Assembly: GCF_009684755.1 (NCBI RefSeq)
Contig: NZ_BLBC01000005.1
Location: 434,001-498,000, forward strand
DNA from: Capnocytophaga felis
Lineage (GTDB): Bacteria > Bacteroidota > Bacteroidia > Flavobacteriales > Flavobacteriaceae
Direction of reading: 5' to 3'
Length of the DNA stretch: 64,000 nt
Within the stretch, counting starts at the first letter, position 1. Each line of letters opens with the position of its first letter. Under the pieces are notes generated by a model. The model saw only the letters and a program-made list of their open reading frames with translations, was not told where the DNA came from and ran no database searches. This document shows positions 46,023 through 54,832 of this stretch, piece after piece. Both the position numbers and the translations under genes were made by a program.

Positions 46023-47180
46023 ATGAAGCATAAACTTTTCCGCACTTCTACGGTTCCCGTTTCATTAGACGTACTTTTGAAAGGACAATTAAGTTTTCTA
46101 AACCAACATTTCAATATTACCGCTATCTCAGGAAATGGGCGTAGTTTAGAAAATGTGCAAAATAGAGAGAAAGTAAAAGTCTACCCCATAACAATGCAAC
46201 GACACATTTCCCCAATAAAAGACTTTGTTTCTCTCATAAAATTGTTTTTGTATTTCAGGAAAGAAAAACCTACAATTGTCCATTCTATTACTCCAAAAGC
46301 AGGGCTACTTACAATGTTGGCAGGAAAACTGGCTGGTGTACCCATCAGAATGCACACATTTACAGGCTTAATTTTTCCTACCAAAACAGGTCTTATGCAA
46401 AAGCTCTTAATCCAAATGGATAGAGTTTTGTGCTGGGCTGCAACCAATATATACCCTGAAGGGCAGGGAGTCAAAAATGATTTAATAAAATACAAAATTA
46501 CTTCCAAACCATTAAAAGTTATCGCAAATGGAAATGTTAATGGTATTGATTTAGAATATTTCTCTTCCTCCCAAGTTTCAGAAGAACAACAAAAAGAATT
46601 AAAGCAACTATTAGGAATAAAGCCAAATGATTTTGTTTTTATATTCGTTGGGAGACTGGTTGGCGACAAAGGAGTTAACGAATTAGTTGAAGCTTTTTCT
46701 TCTCTAAACATTGACAATGTAAAACTTTTGTTAGTTGGTCCTATGGAGAAAGAGTTAGACCCTCTAAAAGAAAAAACTTTACACGAAATCGAAAAAAATC
46801 ATTCTATCATATCAGTTGGTTACCAAAAAGATGTTCGTCCTTATTTTGCGATTTCAGATTGTTTGGCTTTCCCAAGTTATCGGGAAGGCTTTCCCAACGT
46901 AGTAATGCAAGCAGGAGCGATGGGATTACCGAGTATTGTAACAAATATTAACGGGTGTAATGAAATTATCATCGAAGGAGAAAACGGAACAATCATTCCG
47001 GCAAAAAATGTGGAAGAATTAAAAAAGCAAATGGAATCTCTATCCACCGACAAAGTACGTTACAACAAATTAAAGGAGAATAGCAAAAAAATGATTGCCA
47101 ATCGCTACGAACAATCAGTGGTTTGGGAAGCTCTTTTGGAAGAGTACAAAAAATTAACAGCTCTTCATAACACGGAATAA
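46023..47180 (+). CDS. Glycosyltransferase family 4 (CapM/PglA-like)
   Basis: A 385-residue GT4 enzyme. HSITPKAGLLTMLAGKLAGV and RMHTFTGLIFP are acceptor-side blocks of the CapM/WbnE-like group. The C-terminal PSYREGFPNVVMQAGAMG holds the conserved E-x7 region, and FVGRLVGDKGVNELVEAF the donor side. Enzymes of this group often add the second sugar after an initiating PglC-type transferase. Given pglC downstream, adding GalNAc or a uronate to bacillosamine is plausible but unproven. Confidence 0.88.
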   Translation: MKHKLFRTSTVPVSLDVLLKGQLSFLNQHFNITAISGNGRSLENVQNREKVKVYPITMQRHISPIKDFVSLIKLFLYFRKEKPTIVHSITPKAGLLTMLAGKLAGVPIRMHTFTGLIFPTKTGLMQKLLIQMDRVLCWAATNIYPEGQGVKNDLIKYKITSKPLKVIANGNVNGIDLEYFSSSQVSEEQQKELKQLLGIKPNDFVFIFVGRLVGDKGVNELVEAFSSLNIDNVKLLLVGPMEKELDPLKEKTLHEIEKNHSIISVGYQKDVRPYFAISDCLAFPSYREGFPNVVMQAGAMGLPSIVTNINGCNEIIIEGENGTIIPAKNVEELKKQMESLSTDKVRYNKLKENSKKMIANRYEQSVVWEALLEEYKKLTALHNTE

Positions 47181-47214
47181 ACTTTGATTACTATTTACTC
47201 ACATATTCACACTT

Positions 47215-48210
47215 ATGAAACTATCTATTATCATTCCTGTATATAATACTGAAAAATATCTTGAAGATTGTGTATCAAGCCTTTTTGACCAACATATCCC
47301 TCAAGGTGATTTTGAGATTATTCTTATTAATGATGGCTCAACAGACGGCAGCTTACAAATTTGCAATCAATTATCTGAAAAACACGAAAACATCTGTGTC
47401 ATAGACCAAGAAAACAAAGGACAAAGTGTTGCTCGGAATGTGGGATTAAAACAAGCAAAGGGCAAGTATATTTACTTCATCGACTCTGATGATTATTTGA
47501 ATTCAGGATATTTAGGAGATTTTTTAAAAATCATAGATGATAATAATTTAGATTTTTTAGGATTTCAATTATACCACACATCTGAAAGATACACTCCCTA
47601 TATCAAAACAGAAGTACTGAAAATTGAGGTTGAGGGTGATGGTATGAATATCATCGACAATCACAATTATTATAACGGGTCTTGTTGGTTCATTTTTGAA
47701 AAAGCTATCGCTGAAAATCTCTCTTTTGAAGAAGGACGAGTGTGTGAAGATGTCATATTTACAACAGAATTACTATTAAAAGTAAAGAAAGGAAGAGTTT
47801 ATAAAAATCGTATTTATGGGTATTTCACAAACAATGATTCAACAATTAAAACCAAGAATCCTGAACGTTTAAGAAAGATAAACAACGATATGTTTTATAC
47901 CTCTGAACGACTCGGTGAAATTATATGTAAAGCTAACTTTGAAAAAAATCCAAAAGCCTTTTCGCGTTTGAAAGCTCGGCAAGAATCATACGTTTACTTT
48001 GCTATCGTTCGATTTATCAGAAGTAAAAGAAAATACTCTGAATTAGCTACTATTTTACTTAACTTAGAAAAGGGCAGATTTCCGGCATATCCCATTCATA
48101 ATTTCAAAGGATATAACAAAAGAGATAAATTATTGATAAAATGTTTCAATAATAGATTACTTTTGCAAACCATTATTAACATTAATCACATTTTAGGACT
48201 TATTAAATAA
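47215..48210 (+). CDS. Glycosyltransferase family 2
   Basis: A 331-residue GT-A enzyme with a full N-terminal GT2 domain: SIIIPVYNTEKYLEDCVSSL at the start, ILINDGSTDGSLQI, GQSVARNVGLKQAKG and the DxD-type IDSDDYLNSGY. The C-terminal 120 residues are variable. The sugar donor cannot be assigned. It follows the GT4 gene by 34 bp and precedes the ATP-grasp/HAD pair. Confidence 0.9.
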   Translation: MKLSIIIPVYNTEKYLEDCVSSLFDQHIPQGDFEIILINDGSTDGSLQICNQLSEKHENICVIDQENKGQSVARNVGLKQAKGKYIYFIDSDDYLNSGYLGDFLKIIDDNNLDFLGFQLYHTSERYTPYIKTEVLKIEVEGDGMNIIDNHNYYNGSCWFIFEKAIAENLSFEEGRVCEDVIFTTELLLKVKKGRVYKNRIYGYFTNNDSTIKTKNPERLRKINNDMFYTSERLGEIICKANFEKNPKAFSRLKARQESYVYFAIVRFIRSKRKYSELATILLNLEKGRFPAYPIHNFKGYNKRDKLLIKCFNNRLLLQTIININHILGLIK

Positions 48211-48241
48211 AAAAATTTCAACTACTACTTTTACATTCACA

Positions 48242-49210
48242 ATGAACAATATTCTTATTACCTCTGCCGGACAACGAGTTTCTTTAGTGAAAGCTTTCCA
48301 AAAAGAGATAAAAAAACTAAATCCGAAAAACAAAGTATATACGGTTGATTTGAATCCCGTATTGGCTCCCGCGTGTATTGTCTCCGATGGATACAAACAA
48401 GTTGAAAAAGTTACTGACAGCCAATACATTGATAATTTGCTAAAAATCTGCTTGGAATGGAATATCAAAATAATTATCCCCACCATTGATACGGAACTTT
48501 ATATCTTGTCAAAAAACAAGGAATTATTTATAAATCACAGAATTACACCCGTAATTTCATCATTAGATTTCATAAAAAAATGCAGGGACAAACGCGAAAT
48601 CAATCAATTTTTTATCAATAACAGAATTAATATTCCAAAAATTATTGACAAAAATAATCCACAATTTCCTCTATTTGTAAAACCTTATGATGGCTCAGCC
48701 AGTAAAGGCTCATTTCTAATCAACAATGCTTCGGAACTTACAGAACATTACTTGAATGACCCGAAATTAATATTTATGGAGTACATCGACCGAACATTGT
48801 ATGAAGAATTCACCATTGATGCTTATTATGACAAACACAATACATTAAAGTGCTTAGTTCCTCGTAAAAGAATTTTTGTTCGTGCGGGAGAAATCAGCAA
48901 AGGCGTTACCCGAAAAAATGAACTCATCAATTTCATTAAAGACAGATTAGGCAAAATTGACGGAGCCGTTGGTTGCCTTACAATGCAATTCTTTTTCAAT
49001 CCTGAAACCAAACACGTTATTGGCATCGAAATTAACCCACGATTTGGAGGCGGTTATCCCCTAAGCTATTTGGCGGGTGCTAATTTCCCTAAGTTCATTA
49101 TTGACGAATACATTTTAAACAAAGAAGTCCAACCTTTTGATAATTGGGAAGATAATTTATTAATGCTTCGTTATGATAATGAAGTTTTAGTACGCAATTA
49201 TGAGGAATAA
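48242..49210 (+). CDS. CarB-like ATP-grasp ligase, first of two
   Basis: A 322-residue protein. It starts with a Rossmann-like pre-ATP-grasp domain (ILITSAGQRVSLVKAFQKE) and continues with FPLFVKPYDGSASKGSFLI (ATP loop), a substrate segment with VRAGEISKG, and IEINPRFGGGYPLSYLAGAN (metal-binding). The layout resembles carbamoyl-phosphate-synthase-like ATP-grasp ligases. The motifs R-A-G-E and R-F-G-G-G-Y-P are shared with the gene at 51924. Its carboxylate and amine substrates are unknown. It overlaps the HAD gene by 11 bp, so the two are coupled. Confidence 0.83.
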   Translation: MNNILITSAGQRVSLVKAFQKEIKKLNPKNKVYTVDLNPVLAPACIVSDGYKQVEKVTDSQYIDNLLKICLEWNIKIIIPTIDTELYILSKNKELFINHRITPVISSLDFIKKCRDKREINQFFINNRINIPKIIDKNNPQFPLFVKPYDGSASKGSFLINNASELTEHYLNDPKLIFMEYIDRTLYEEFTIDAYYDKHNTLKCLVPRKRIFVRAGEISKGVTRKNELINFIKDRLGKIDGAVGCLTMQFFFNPETKHVIGIEINPRFGGGYPLSYLAGANFPKFIIDEYILNKEVQPFDNWEDNLLMLRYDNEVLVRNYEE

Positions 49211-49847
49211 ATATGTCATTTTTGATTTAGACGATACGCTGATTTATGAAATAGACTTCTTAAAATCAGCATATAAAGAGATTGCTCAGTTTGTATCCAA
49301 TTCCGAAAATTACAAGCCTCTTCACAACAAAATGCTTGAAATTTATCATCAAGGAGAGGATACATTTTCTTTTTTAACGAACAAATTTCCACATCTTACC
49401 AAGGAAAAGTTGTTGGAAATATACAGAAATCATTTTCCTAATCTGAAATTAAGTGAAGACGTCAAATCTATTTTAAATTTCTGCAAATCAAAAAATTACA
49501 AATTAGGATTGATTACCGACGGACGTTCAGTAACTCAAAGGAACAAGCTCAAAGCCTTGGACATTGAAAATATTTTTGACAAAATTATTATTTCAGAAGA
49601 ATTTGGCTCTACCAAACCAAACCGGAGAAATTTCACAACCTTTCAAGAAGAAGACATTGATAAATATTTCTATATTGCGGACAATCCCAAAAAGGATTTT
49701 ATAATTCCTAATAAGTTGAATTGGACATCCGTATGTCTACTTGATAGAGGCTGGAATATCCACCCTCAAAATTTCAATCTCGAAGAGGATTTCCTTCCAA
49801 AGTATAGGATTGAAAACCTAACAAATCTAATCGACATAATAATGTGA
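49200..49847 (+). CDS. HAD-superfamily phosphatase
   Basis: A 215-residue HAD hydrolase. The nucleophile motif VIFDLDDTLIYE is at residues 6-17, the second motif LITDGRS near 104-110, the lysine in STKPN near 140, and the final acidic motif IADNPKKD near 160. It is probably a cytoplasmic phosphatase on a sugar or small-molecule phosphate. It starts inside the end of the ATP-grasp gene, so it may act on the same metabolite. The cap appears to be of the helical C1 type. Confidence 0.87.
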   Translation: MRNKYVIFDLDDTLIYEIDFLKSAYKEIAQFVSNSENYKPLHNKMLEIYHQGEDTFSFLTNKFPHLTKEKLLEIYRNHFPNLKLSEDVKSILNFCKSKNYKLGLITDGRSVTQRNKLKALDIENIFDKIIISEEFGSTKPNRRNFTTFQEEDIDKYFYIADNPKKDFIIPNKLNWTSVCLLDRGWNIHPQNFNLEEDFLPKYRIENLTNLIDIIM

Positions 49848-49896
49848 AAAATATCATAAAATTGATTTTCACGCTAACCTGTATTAAATAATTTTC

Positions 49897-49904
49897 TACC
49901 TTTG
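49897..49904 (+). promoter_or_regulatory. Candidate internal -7 element in the polysaccharide operon
   Basis: TACCTTTG matches TAnnTTTG in a 131-bp gap before the CapK-like gene, ending 74 bp before its ATG. No good -33 TTG is present, so this is tentative. Confidence 0.35.
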
Positions 49905-49978
49905 CAGGAAATTTGATTTAGCTCAAATTACTACAAAAACTAACTGAAAGAAAAGCAAATATACTTTCTACCAACCAT

Positions 49979-51271
49979 ATGAAAAACGTTCGATATTACC
50001 TCTATTGGGGGATAGATTATCTAACAGGAGGAAGCAAGAGAAAACACTATAATGAGATTGCAAAAATTTATAATCAAAAAGGAGATTATGAAGCAATCAA
50101 AGCTAAAAGGCTAAGTGAAATTTTGACTTATGCTTGTAAAAAAACATCTTTTTATAAGAGTTTTAATCCTAATAACCTAAAAAGTTTCCCTATAATAAGC
50201 AAAAAGGACGTTAACGAAAATTATGATAGTTTTTTCTCTGAAGATTATGCCGATAAAAAAGATTCTCTTCGAGTAATGACAACGAGTGGTTCTACAGGAA
50301 TCACTTTCAGAATATATCAAAATCCCGAAAAGGTTTTGAGAAACAAAATGGACATATTGTTTTTCTACCATATTGCTAATTATGATATCGGGGACAGAAT
50401 GTATTCCCTACGAATATGGACGAATATCAATCGTAAAAATTGGTTTTCGTTATTTAAGGAAAATTTCAGAATGTATGATACTTCTAATTTAAGTAAAGAA
50501 GGCATTCTTTCTCTTGAAAAAATAATGAAACAAGACAAAGGTGTTAAAGTGTTATCAGGCTATGCTTCTTCTTTTGCGGAATTAGTAAATAATATGGATA
50601 AAAAAAGCCGTTCAGGAGCAAAAAAATGGAAAATAAAATCCATAATATCAATGGCTGAAGAATTGCTTTTACACACTAAAAAGGAATTAATTGACATATT
50701 CAAATGCCCTGTCGTTTCCCGTTACTCTAATCAAGAAATGGGAATGTTTGCTCAACAACCTGCCTCCGGAGAGGATTATTTCTTAACCAATGAAGCGAGT
50801 TATCATTTTGAATTTCTAAAATTAGACAGCGATGAGGAGGCACAAGAAGATGAACTTGCACGCATTGTAATCACGGATTTATTCAACAAAGCTGTGCCTT
50901 TGATTCGTTATGAAACTGGAGATTTGTGTACATTTGGAATAAAAAACAACAGAAAATACATCAAAACAATACAAGGAAGAGCCAATGACCTCTTAAAAAA
51001 TAATAATGGAGAATTATTACCTCCTTATCTTATAATATATGTCCTATGGCACTTTAAGAGCATCGTTCAATTTCAATTGATACAAGAAAATTTACATCTG
51101 GTACATCTGAAATTAGTACATAAGTTTGAAAATAAAAATGAAATCTTCAAACAAATTGAAAACAGGTTACTTGATGTTTTTGGAAATCAAACAACTATAA
51201 AAATAGAAGAAGTTTCTGAAATTCCTGTGGAAAAAACCGGAAAAAGAAAGTTCATAATTTCAAAAGTTTGA
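49979..51271 (+). CDS. CapK-like adenylate-forming enzyme
   Basis: A 430-residue protein related to phenylacetate-CoA ligase and CapK. MTTSGSTGITFRIYQ near residue 99-113 is the P-loop-like AMP-binding motif, and LIRYETGDLC near 306-315 contains the motif with the conserved aspartate. ETGDLC is followed by a C-terminal subdomain with RANDLLKN. Members activate a carboxylic acid with ATP. CapK relatives occur in capsule loci, where their acid substrate is not firmly known. Here it may activate an acyl or amino-acid substituent of the glycan. Confidence 0.8.
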   Translation: MKNVRYYLYWGIDYLTGGSKRKHYNEIAKIYNQKGDYEAIKAKRLSEILTYACKKTSFYKSFNPNNLKSFPIISKKDVNENYDSFFSEDYADKKDSLRVMTTSGSTGITFRIYQNPEKVLRNKMDILFFYHIANYDIGDRMYSLRIWTNINRKNWFSLFKENFRMYDTSNLSKEGILSLEKIMKQDKGVKVLSGYASSFAELVNNMDKKSRSGAKKWKIKSIISMAEELLLHTKKELIDIFKCPVVSRYSNQEMGMFAQQPASGEDYFLTNEASYHFEFLKLDSDEEAQEDELARIVITDLFNKAVPLIRYETGDLCTFGIKNNRKYIKTIQGRANDLLKNNNGELLPPYLIIYVLWHFKSIVQFQLIQENLHLVHLKLVHKFENKNEIFKQIENRLLDVFGNQTTIKIEEVSEIPVEKTGKRKFIISKV

Positions 51272-51288
51272 CAAAATAAAATTACAAT

Positions 51289-51912
51289 ATGTATAAAAAT
51301 TATATAAAACGTTTAATTGATTTCTTTGCAGCATTATTCGGACTGATTCTTCTATCTCCAATATTCATCATAGTAATGATTGGATTGTTCTTTGCCAATC
51401 AAGGTAAGCCTTTTTTCTTTCAAAAAAGACCGGGTTTAAACAATCGAATATTTGAGATTATCAAATTCAAAACAATGAATGACAAAAAAGACCAAAACGG
51501 AAAGTTACTTCCTGATGTTGAAAGACTTACCACAATAGGTTCTTTTGTAAGAAAAACATCTTTAGATGAAATACCTCAATTGATTAACGTTTTAAAAGGA
51601 GATATGTCGCTAATAGGTCCTAGACCCCTTTTGGTGAAATATTTACCCTATTATACTGAAAGAGAAAAACTAAGACACACTGTAAGACCTGGCATTACGG
51701 GACTTGCACAAGTGAACGGGAGAAACAATGTTAGCTGGGATGACAAGTTGGAAATGGATGTAAAATATGTTGAAGAAATTTCTTTCGTCAATGACTTGAA
51801 AATACTACTAAAAACAATACAAAATGTTGTTTCTCAAAAAGATATAATCGTAGCTAGTTGTGAAAGTAATGATTTAGATATTTTGAGAAGCAGTCAAAAT
51901 AATAATACTTAA
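51289..51912 (+). CDS. pglC: Undecaprenyl-phosphate phosphosugar transferase (PglC-like)
   Basis: A 207-residue monotopic phosphoglycosyl transferase. It has one N-terminal hydrophobic segment (about 10-34), the motif PGLNNRIFEIIKFKTMND, the D-E pair region RKTSLDEIPQLINVLKGD and GPRPLL. The size is that of PglC and not of the larger WbaP/WcaJ. With pglD, pglE and pglF nearby it should load diacetylbacillosamine phosphate on undecaprenyl phosphate, which starts the repeat unit. It lies 17 bp after the CapK-like gene. Confidence 0.88.
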   Translation: MYKNYIKRLIDFFAALFGLILLSPIFIIVMIGLFFANQGKPFFFQKRPGLNNRIFEIIKFKTMNDKKDQNGKLLPDVERLTTIGSFVRKTSLDEIPQLINVLKGDMSLIGPRPLLVKYLPYYTEREKLRHTVRPGITGLAQVNGRNNVSWDDKLEMDVKYVEEISFVNDLKILLKTIQNVVSQKDIIVASCESNDLDILRSSQNNNT

Positions 51913-51923
51913 AACACAATGAT

Positions 51924-52955
51924 ATGAATATTCTTTTCACTTGTGCAGGACGAAGAAACTACCTCATTAACTACTTTAAAGAGGCTTTACAGGGTATGGG
52001 AAAAGTCTTTGCTACTGATAAGCAACCAAACGCTCCCGCATTGGTTGATGCTGATGTAGCGATTCAGGTTCCGAACATATATGACAAAAATTACATCCCA
52101 ACAATAATTGATATCGTAAAAAAACACAGCATTAAAGCCATTATTTCTTTGAATGACTTGGAATTACCTATACTTTCCGCAAAAAAGGACAAGATAGAAA
52201 AATATGGCACAAAGGTAATTGTTTCCAATGAGAATGTTATCGACATTTCATTTGACAAATGGGAAACTGTAAAATTCTTAAATAAAATCGGGCTAAAATC
52301 TCCAAAAACTTTTATATCACTGGTCGAAGTTAAAAAAGCTATTCAAGAGGGAAAATTAAATTTTCCTTTAGTGTTAAAACCCAGATGGGGCAGTGCTTCT
52401 GTAGGTATTGATTTTATAGAATCTGTTGAAGAATTAGATTTAGCTTATCGGTTGCAAATGATTCGTTTGAAAAGAAGTATTCTTGCGGAAATAATCAGTG
52501 AAAAATGTCTTAGCAGTGCCATTATCATTCAAGAAAAAGTATCAGGAACAGAATATGGAATGGACGTTTTGAATGATTTTGACGGAAACTATGTGGATAC
52601 GTTTGTTCGTGAGAAATTATCTATGAGAGCTGGCGAAACAGATAAAGCCATTTCTGTAATAGATGAAAAATTTAATCGTATTGGGAAAATCATAGGAGAA
52701 AATCTCAAGCACATAGGGAATTTAGATTGTGATGTTTTTGAAAGCAATGGAGAGTTATATGTTTTGGAATTGAACCCACGTTTCGGGGGAGGTTATCCTT
52801 TCTCACACGAAGCAGGGATTAATACAGCTGCAATTTATATCGAATGGCTAAAAGGAAAGAATGACATTTCGCAATTTTGCAATTATAAAGAAGGTGTAAT
52901 GTTTTCTAAATGTGATAGATTATTGAACATAAACCCAAAGCACAAAATCCCATAG
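51924..52955 (+). CDS. CarB-like ATP-grasp ligase, second of two
   Basis: A 343-residue protein with the same plan as the gene at 48242: N-terminal ILFTCAGRRNYLINYFKEAL, ATP loop FPLVLKPRWGSASVGIDFI, MRAGETDKA, and LELNPRFGGGYPFSHEAG at the metal site. The two are paralogues at low identity. As an ATP-grasp ligase it would form an amide or peptide bond with an acyl-phosphate intermediate. It starts 11 bp after pglC. The substrates are not assignable from sequence. It is the fourth ATP-grasp protein of the locus. Confidence 0.82.
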   Translation: MNILFTCAGRRNYLINYFKEALQGMGKVFATDKQPNAPALVDADVAIQVPNIYDKNYIPTIIDIVKKHSIKAIISLNDLELPILSAKKDKIEKYGTKVIVSNENVIDISFDKWETVKFLNKIGLKSPKTFISLVEVKKAIQEGKLNFPLVLKPRWGSASVGIDFIESVEELDLAYRLQMIRLKRSILAEIISEKCLSSAIIIQEKVSGTEYGMDVLNDFDGNYVDTFVREKLSMRAGETDKAISVIDEKFNRIGKIIGENLKHIGNLDCDVFESNGELYVLELNPRFGGGYPFSHEAGINTAAIYIEWLKGKNDISQFCNYKEGVMFSKCDRLLNINPKHKIP

Positions 52956-52962
52956 ACATATA

Positions 52963-52987
52963 ATCGGCTTTCAAAAAACAAGCCTTT
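52963..52987 (+). terminator. Weak hairpin after the second CarB-like gene
   Basis: GGCTT at 52965-52969 pairs with AAGCC at 52979-52983 and is followed by TTTT. The stem is only 5 bp, so it may reduce transcription into pglD without stopping it. Confidence 0.3.
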
Positions 52988-53020
52988 TAAGAATTAAATT
53001 ATAAAAAAACTAAAAGAGAG

Positions 53021-53620
53021 ATGATTTTATATGGAGCAAGTGGGCACGCAAAGGTGATTATTGACATTCTACTCAAAAACGGTGTAGAAGTGAATAGAAT
53101 ACTTGACGATAGTCCCAAAAATATTGAAATTTTCAACATTCCTGTCGAAAAAGCTTTCCTTTCAAAAGAAGACAGTAGTGAGAAAATGATAATTTCAATA
53201 GGAAGTAACGAAATTAGAAAAAGCATATCAGAAAAATATACTTTTGATTACCAAACAGCTATCCACCCTACGGCTGTTATTTCTGATTTCTCAAAAATCG
53301 GAGAAGGAACAGTTGTAATGGCGAATGCAGTAATCAATTCAAGCTCTGAAATAGGCAAACATTGTATTATCAACACGAGTGCTGTGGTGGAACACGAGTG
53401 TAAAATATCAGATTTTGTACACATCTCTCCAAATGCTTCATTAGCAGGAAATGTTGAAGTGGGAGAAGGAACACACATAGGTATTGGAGCTTGTGTAATT
53501 CAGGGAGTAAAAATAGGAAAATGGGCTATTGTAGGAGCAGGTGCTGTAATAATTAGAGATGTCCCTGATTTTACAACGGTCGTAGGAAATCCAGGAAGAA
53601 TAATAAAAATAAAAGAATAA
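53021..53620 (+). CDS. pglD: UDP-amino-sugar N-acetyltransferase (PglD-like)
   Basis: A 199-residue NeuD/PglD-type acetyltransferase. The N-terminal Rossmann-like MILYGASGHAKVIID is followed by a left-handed beta-helix of hexapeptide repeats from about residue 85 to 180, with the EHECKISDFVHISPNASLAG block holding the catalytic histidine. PglD acetylates the C4 amine of UDP-4-amino-sugar to give UDP-N,N'-diacetylbacillosamine. It is followed after 2 bp by pglE. Confidence 0.88.
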   Translation: MILYGASGHAKVIIDILLKNGVEVNRILDDSPKNIEIFNIPVEKAFLSKEDSSEKMIISIGSNEIRKSISEKYTFDYQTAIHPTAVISDFSKIGEGTVVMANAVINSSSEIGKHCIINTSAVVEHECKISDFVHISPNASLAGNVEVGEGTHIGIGACVIQGVKIGKWAIVGAGAVIIRDVPDFTTVVGNPGRIIKIKE

Positions 53621-53622
53621 AA

Positions 53623-54747
53623 ATGAATTCAAAAGTATGGTTATCATCCCCTCATATGGGAGGAGGTGAACTTAAGTATATCCACGAAGCATTTGATCAA
53701 AATTGGGTTGCTCCACTTGGTCCTAACGTAAATGGATTTGAAGAGGATTTAGAAAAATATTTGGGGCAGAATGTGAAAGTAGCTGCACTGTCTGCCGGAA
53801 CTGCGGCTTTGCATTTGGCTTTGGTCGCTCTTGACATAAAATCAGGAGACGAGGTTATCTGTCAGAGTTTTACTTTTTCAGCCTCAGCGAATCCTATTGT
53901 TTATCAAGGAGCTACACCTATTTTTGTTGACAGTGAACCACAAACTTGGAACATCTGTCCACAAGCGTTGGAAGATGCAATAAAAGCTCGTATAGCAAAA
54001 GGGAAAAAACCAAAAGCCATCATTGTTGTGCATCTTTACGGAATGCCGGCAAAAATGGACGAAATACTTCAAATAGCAAACCGATATGAAATCCCTGTAG
54101 TTGAGGATGCTGCAGAGGCTTTAGGAAGTACTTTTAAGGGACAAAAATGTGGTACTTTTGGCGAAATGTCAGTACTTAGCTTTAATGGTAATAAAATCAT
54201 AACTACCTCAGGAGGAGGGGCTTTAGTTTGTAAAAAAGCTGAACAAAAGGAAAAAGTTGTGTTTCTTTCAACTCAAGCGAGAGACAACGCACCTCATTAC
54301 CAACACTCTCACATTGGATACAATTACCGAATGAGCAACATAACAGCTGGAATTGGTCGTGGACAAATGGAAGTACTTGATGAAAGAATCGCTCAAAGAC
54401 GCCAAAACCACTTTTTCTATCAAGAATTATTCAAAAATTTTGATGGAATAACTCTGTTTACGGAACCGAATTCTGACTTCTTCTCAAATCATTGGCTTTC
54501 TGCAATCACAATTGACAGCCAAAAAACAGGATTTGACAGAGAAGACTTGCGATTGAAATTCCTTGAGGATAATATTGAAACTCGTCCGCTTTGGAAACCG
54601 ATGCATCTGCAACCTGTATTTGCTAACGCTCCTTACTACGGAGGAAATGTTTCTGAAACTCTGTTTGATAAAGGACTTTGTCTTCCTTCCGGTTCTAATA
54701 TGACTAGTGAAGATAGAGAACGAATCGTGAAAATTTTTTCTAAATAA
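53623..54747 (+). CDS. pglE: UDP-4-keto-sugar aminotransferase (PglE-like)
   Basis: A 374-residue DegT/DnrJ/EryC1/StrS-type PLP aminotransferase. NWVAPLGPNVNGFE near 28-41 and ALSAGTAALHLALVAL near 55-70 are family blocks. The PLP lysine is in LSFNGNKIITTSGGG near 185-199, and VVEDAAEALGS carries the ring-binding aspartate. It transaminates the 4-keto-6-deoxy sugar made by the pglF product. It lies 2 bp after pglD. Confidence 0.9.
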   Translation: MNSKVWLSSPHMGGGELKYIHEAFDQNWVAPLGPNVNGFEEDLEKYLGQNVKVAALSAGTAALHLALVALDIKSGDEVICQSFTFSASANPIVYQGATPIFVDSEPQTWNICPQALEDAIKARIAKGKKPKAIIVVHLYGMPAKMDEILQIANRYEIPVVEDAAEALGSTFKGQKCGTFGEMSVLSFNGNKIITTSGGGALVCKKAEQKEKVVFLSTQARDNAPHYQHSHIGYNYRMSNITAGIGRGQMEVLDERIAQRRQNHFFYQELFKNFDGITLFTEPNSDFFSNHWLSAITIDSQKTGFDREDLRLKFLEDNIETRPLWKPMHLQPVFANAPYYGGNVSETLFDKGLCLPSGSNMTSEDRERIVKIFSK

Positions 54748-54832
54748 TTTACAAAAATATAAATATTACTATCTAACTTAATTGTCGAACTTTCGCACAA
54801 GTATTCCTTGTGGAGTAAAATAATGATTGATA

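Noticed and set aside
46181-46717. Open frame of 178 codons on the minus strand within the GT4 gene at 46023
   Set aside because: It is antisense to a gene with clear GT4 motifs and its translation has no recognisable domain.
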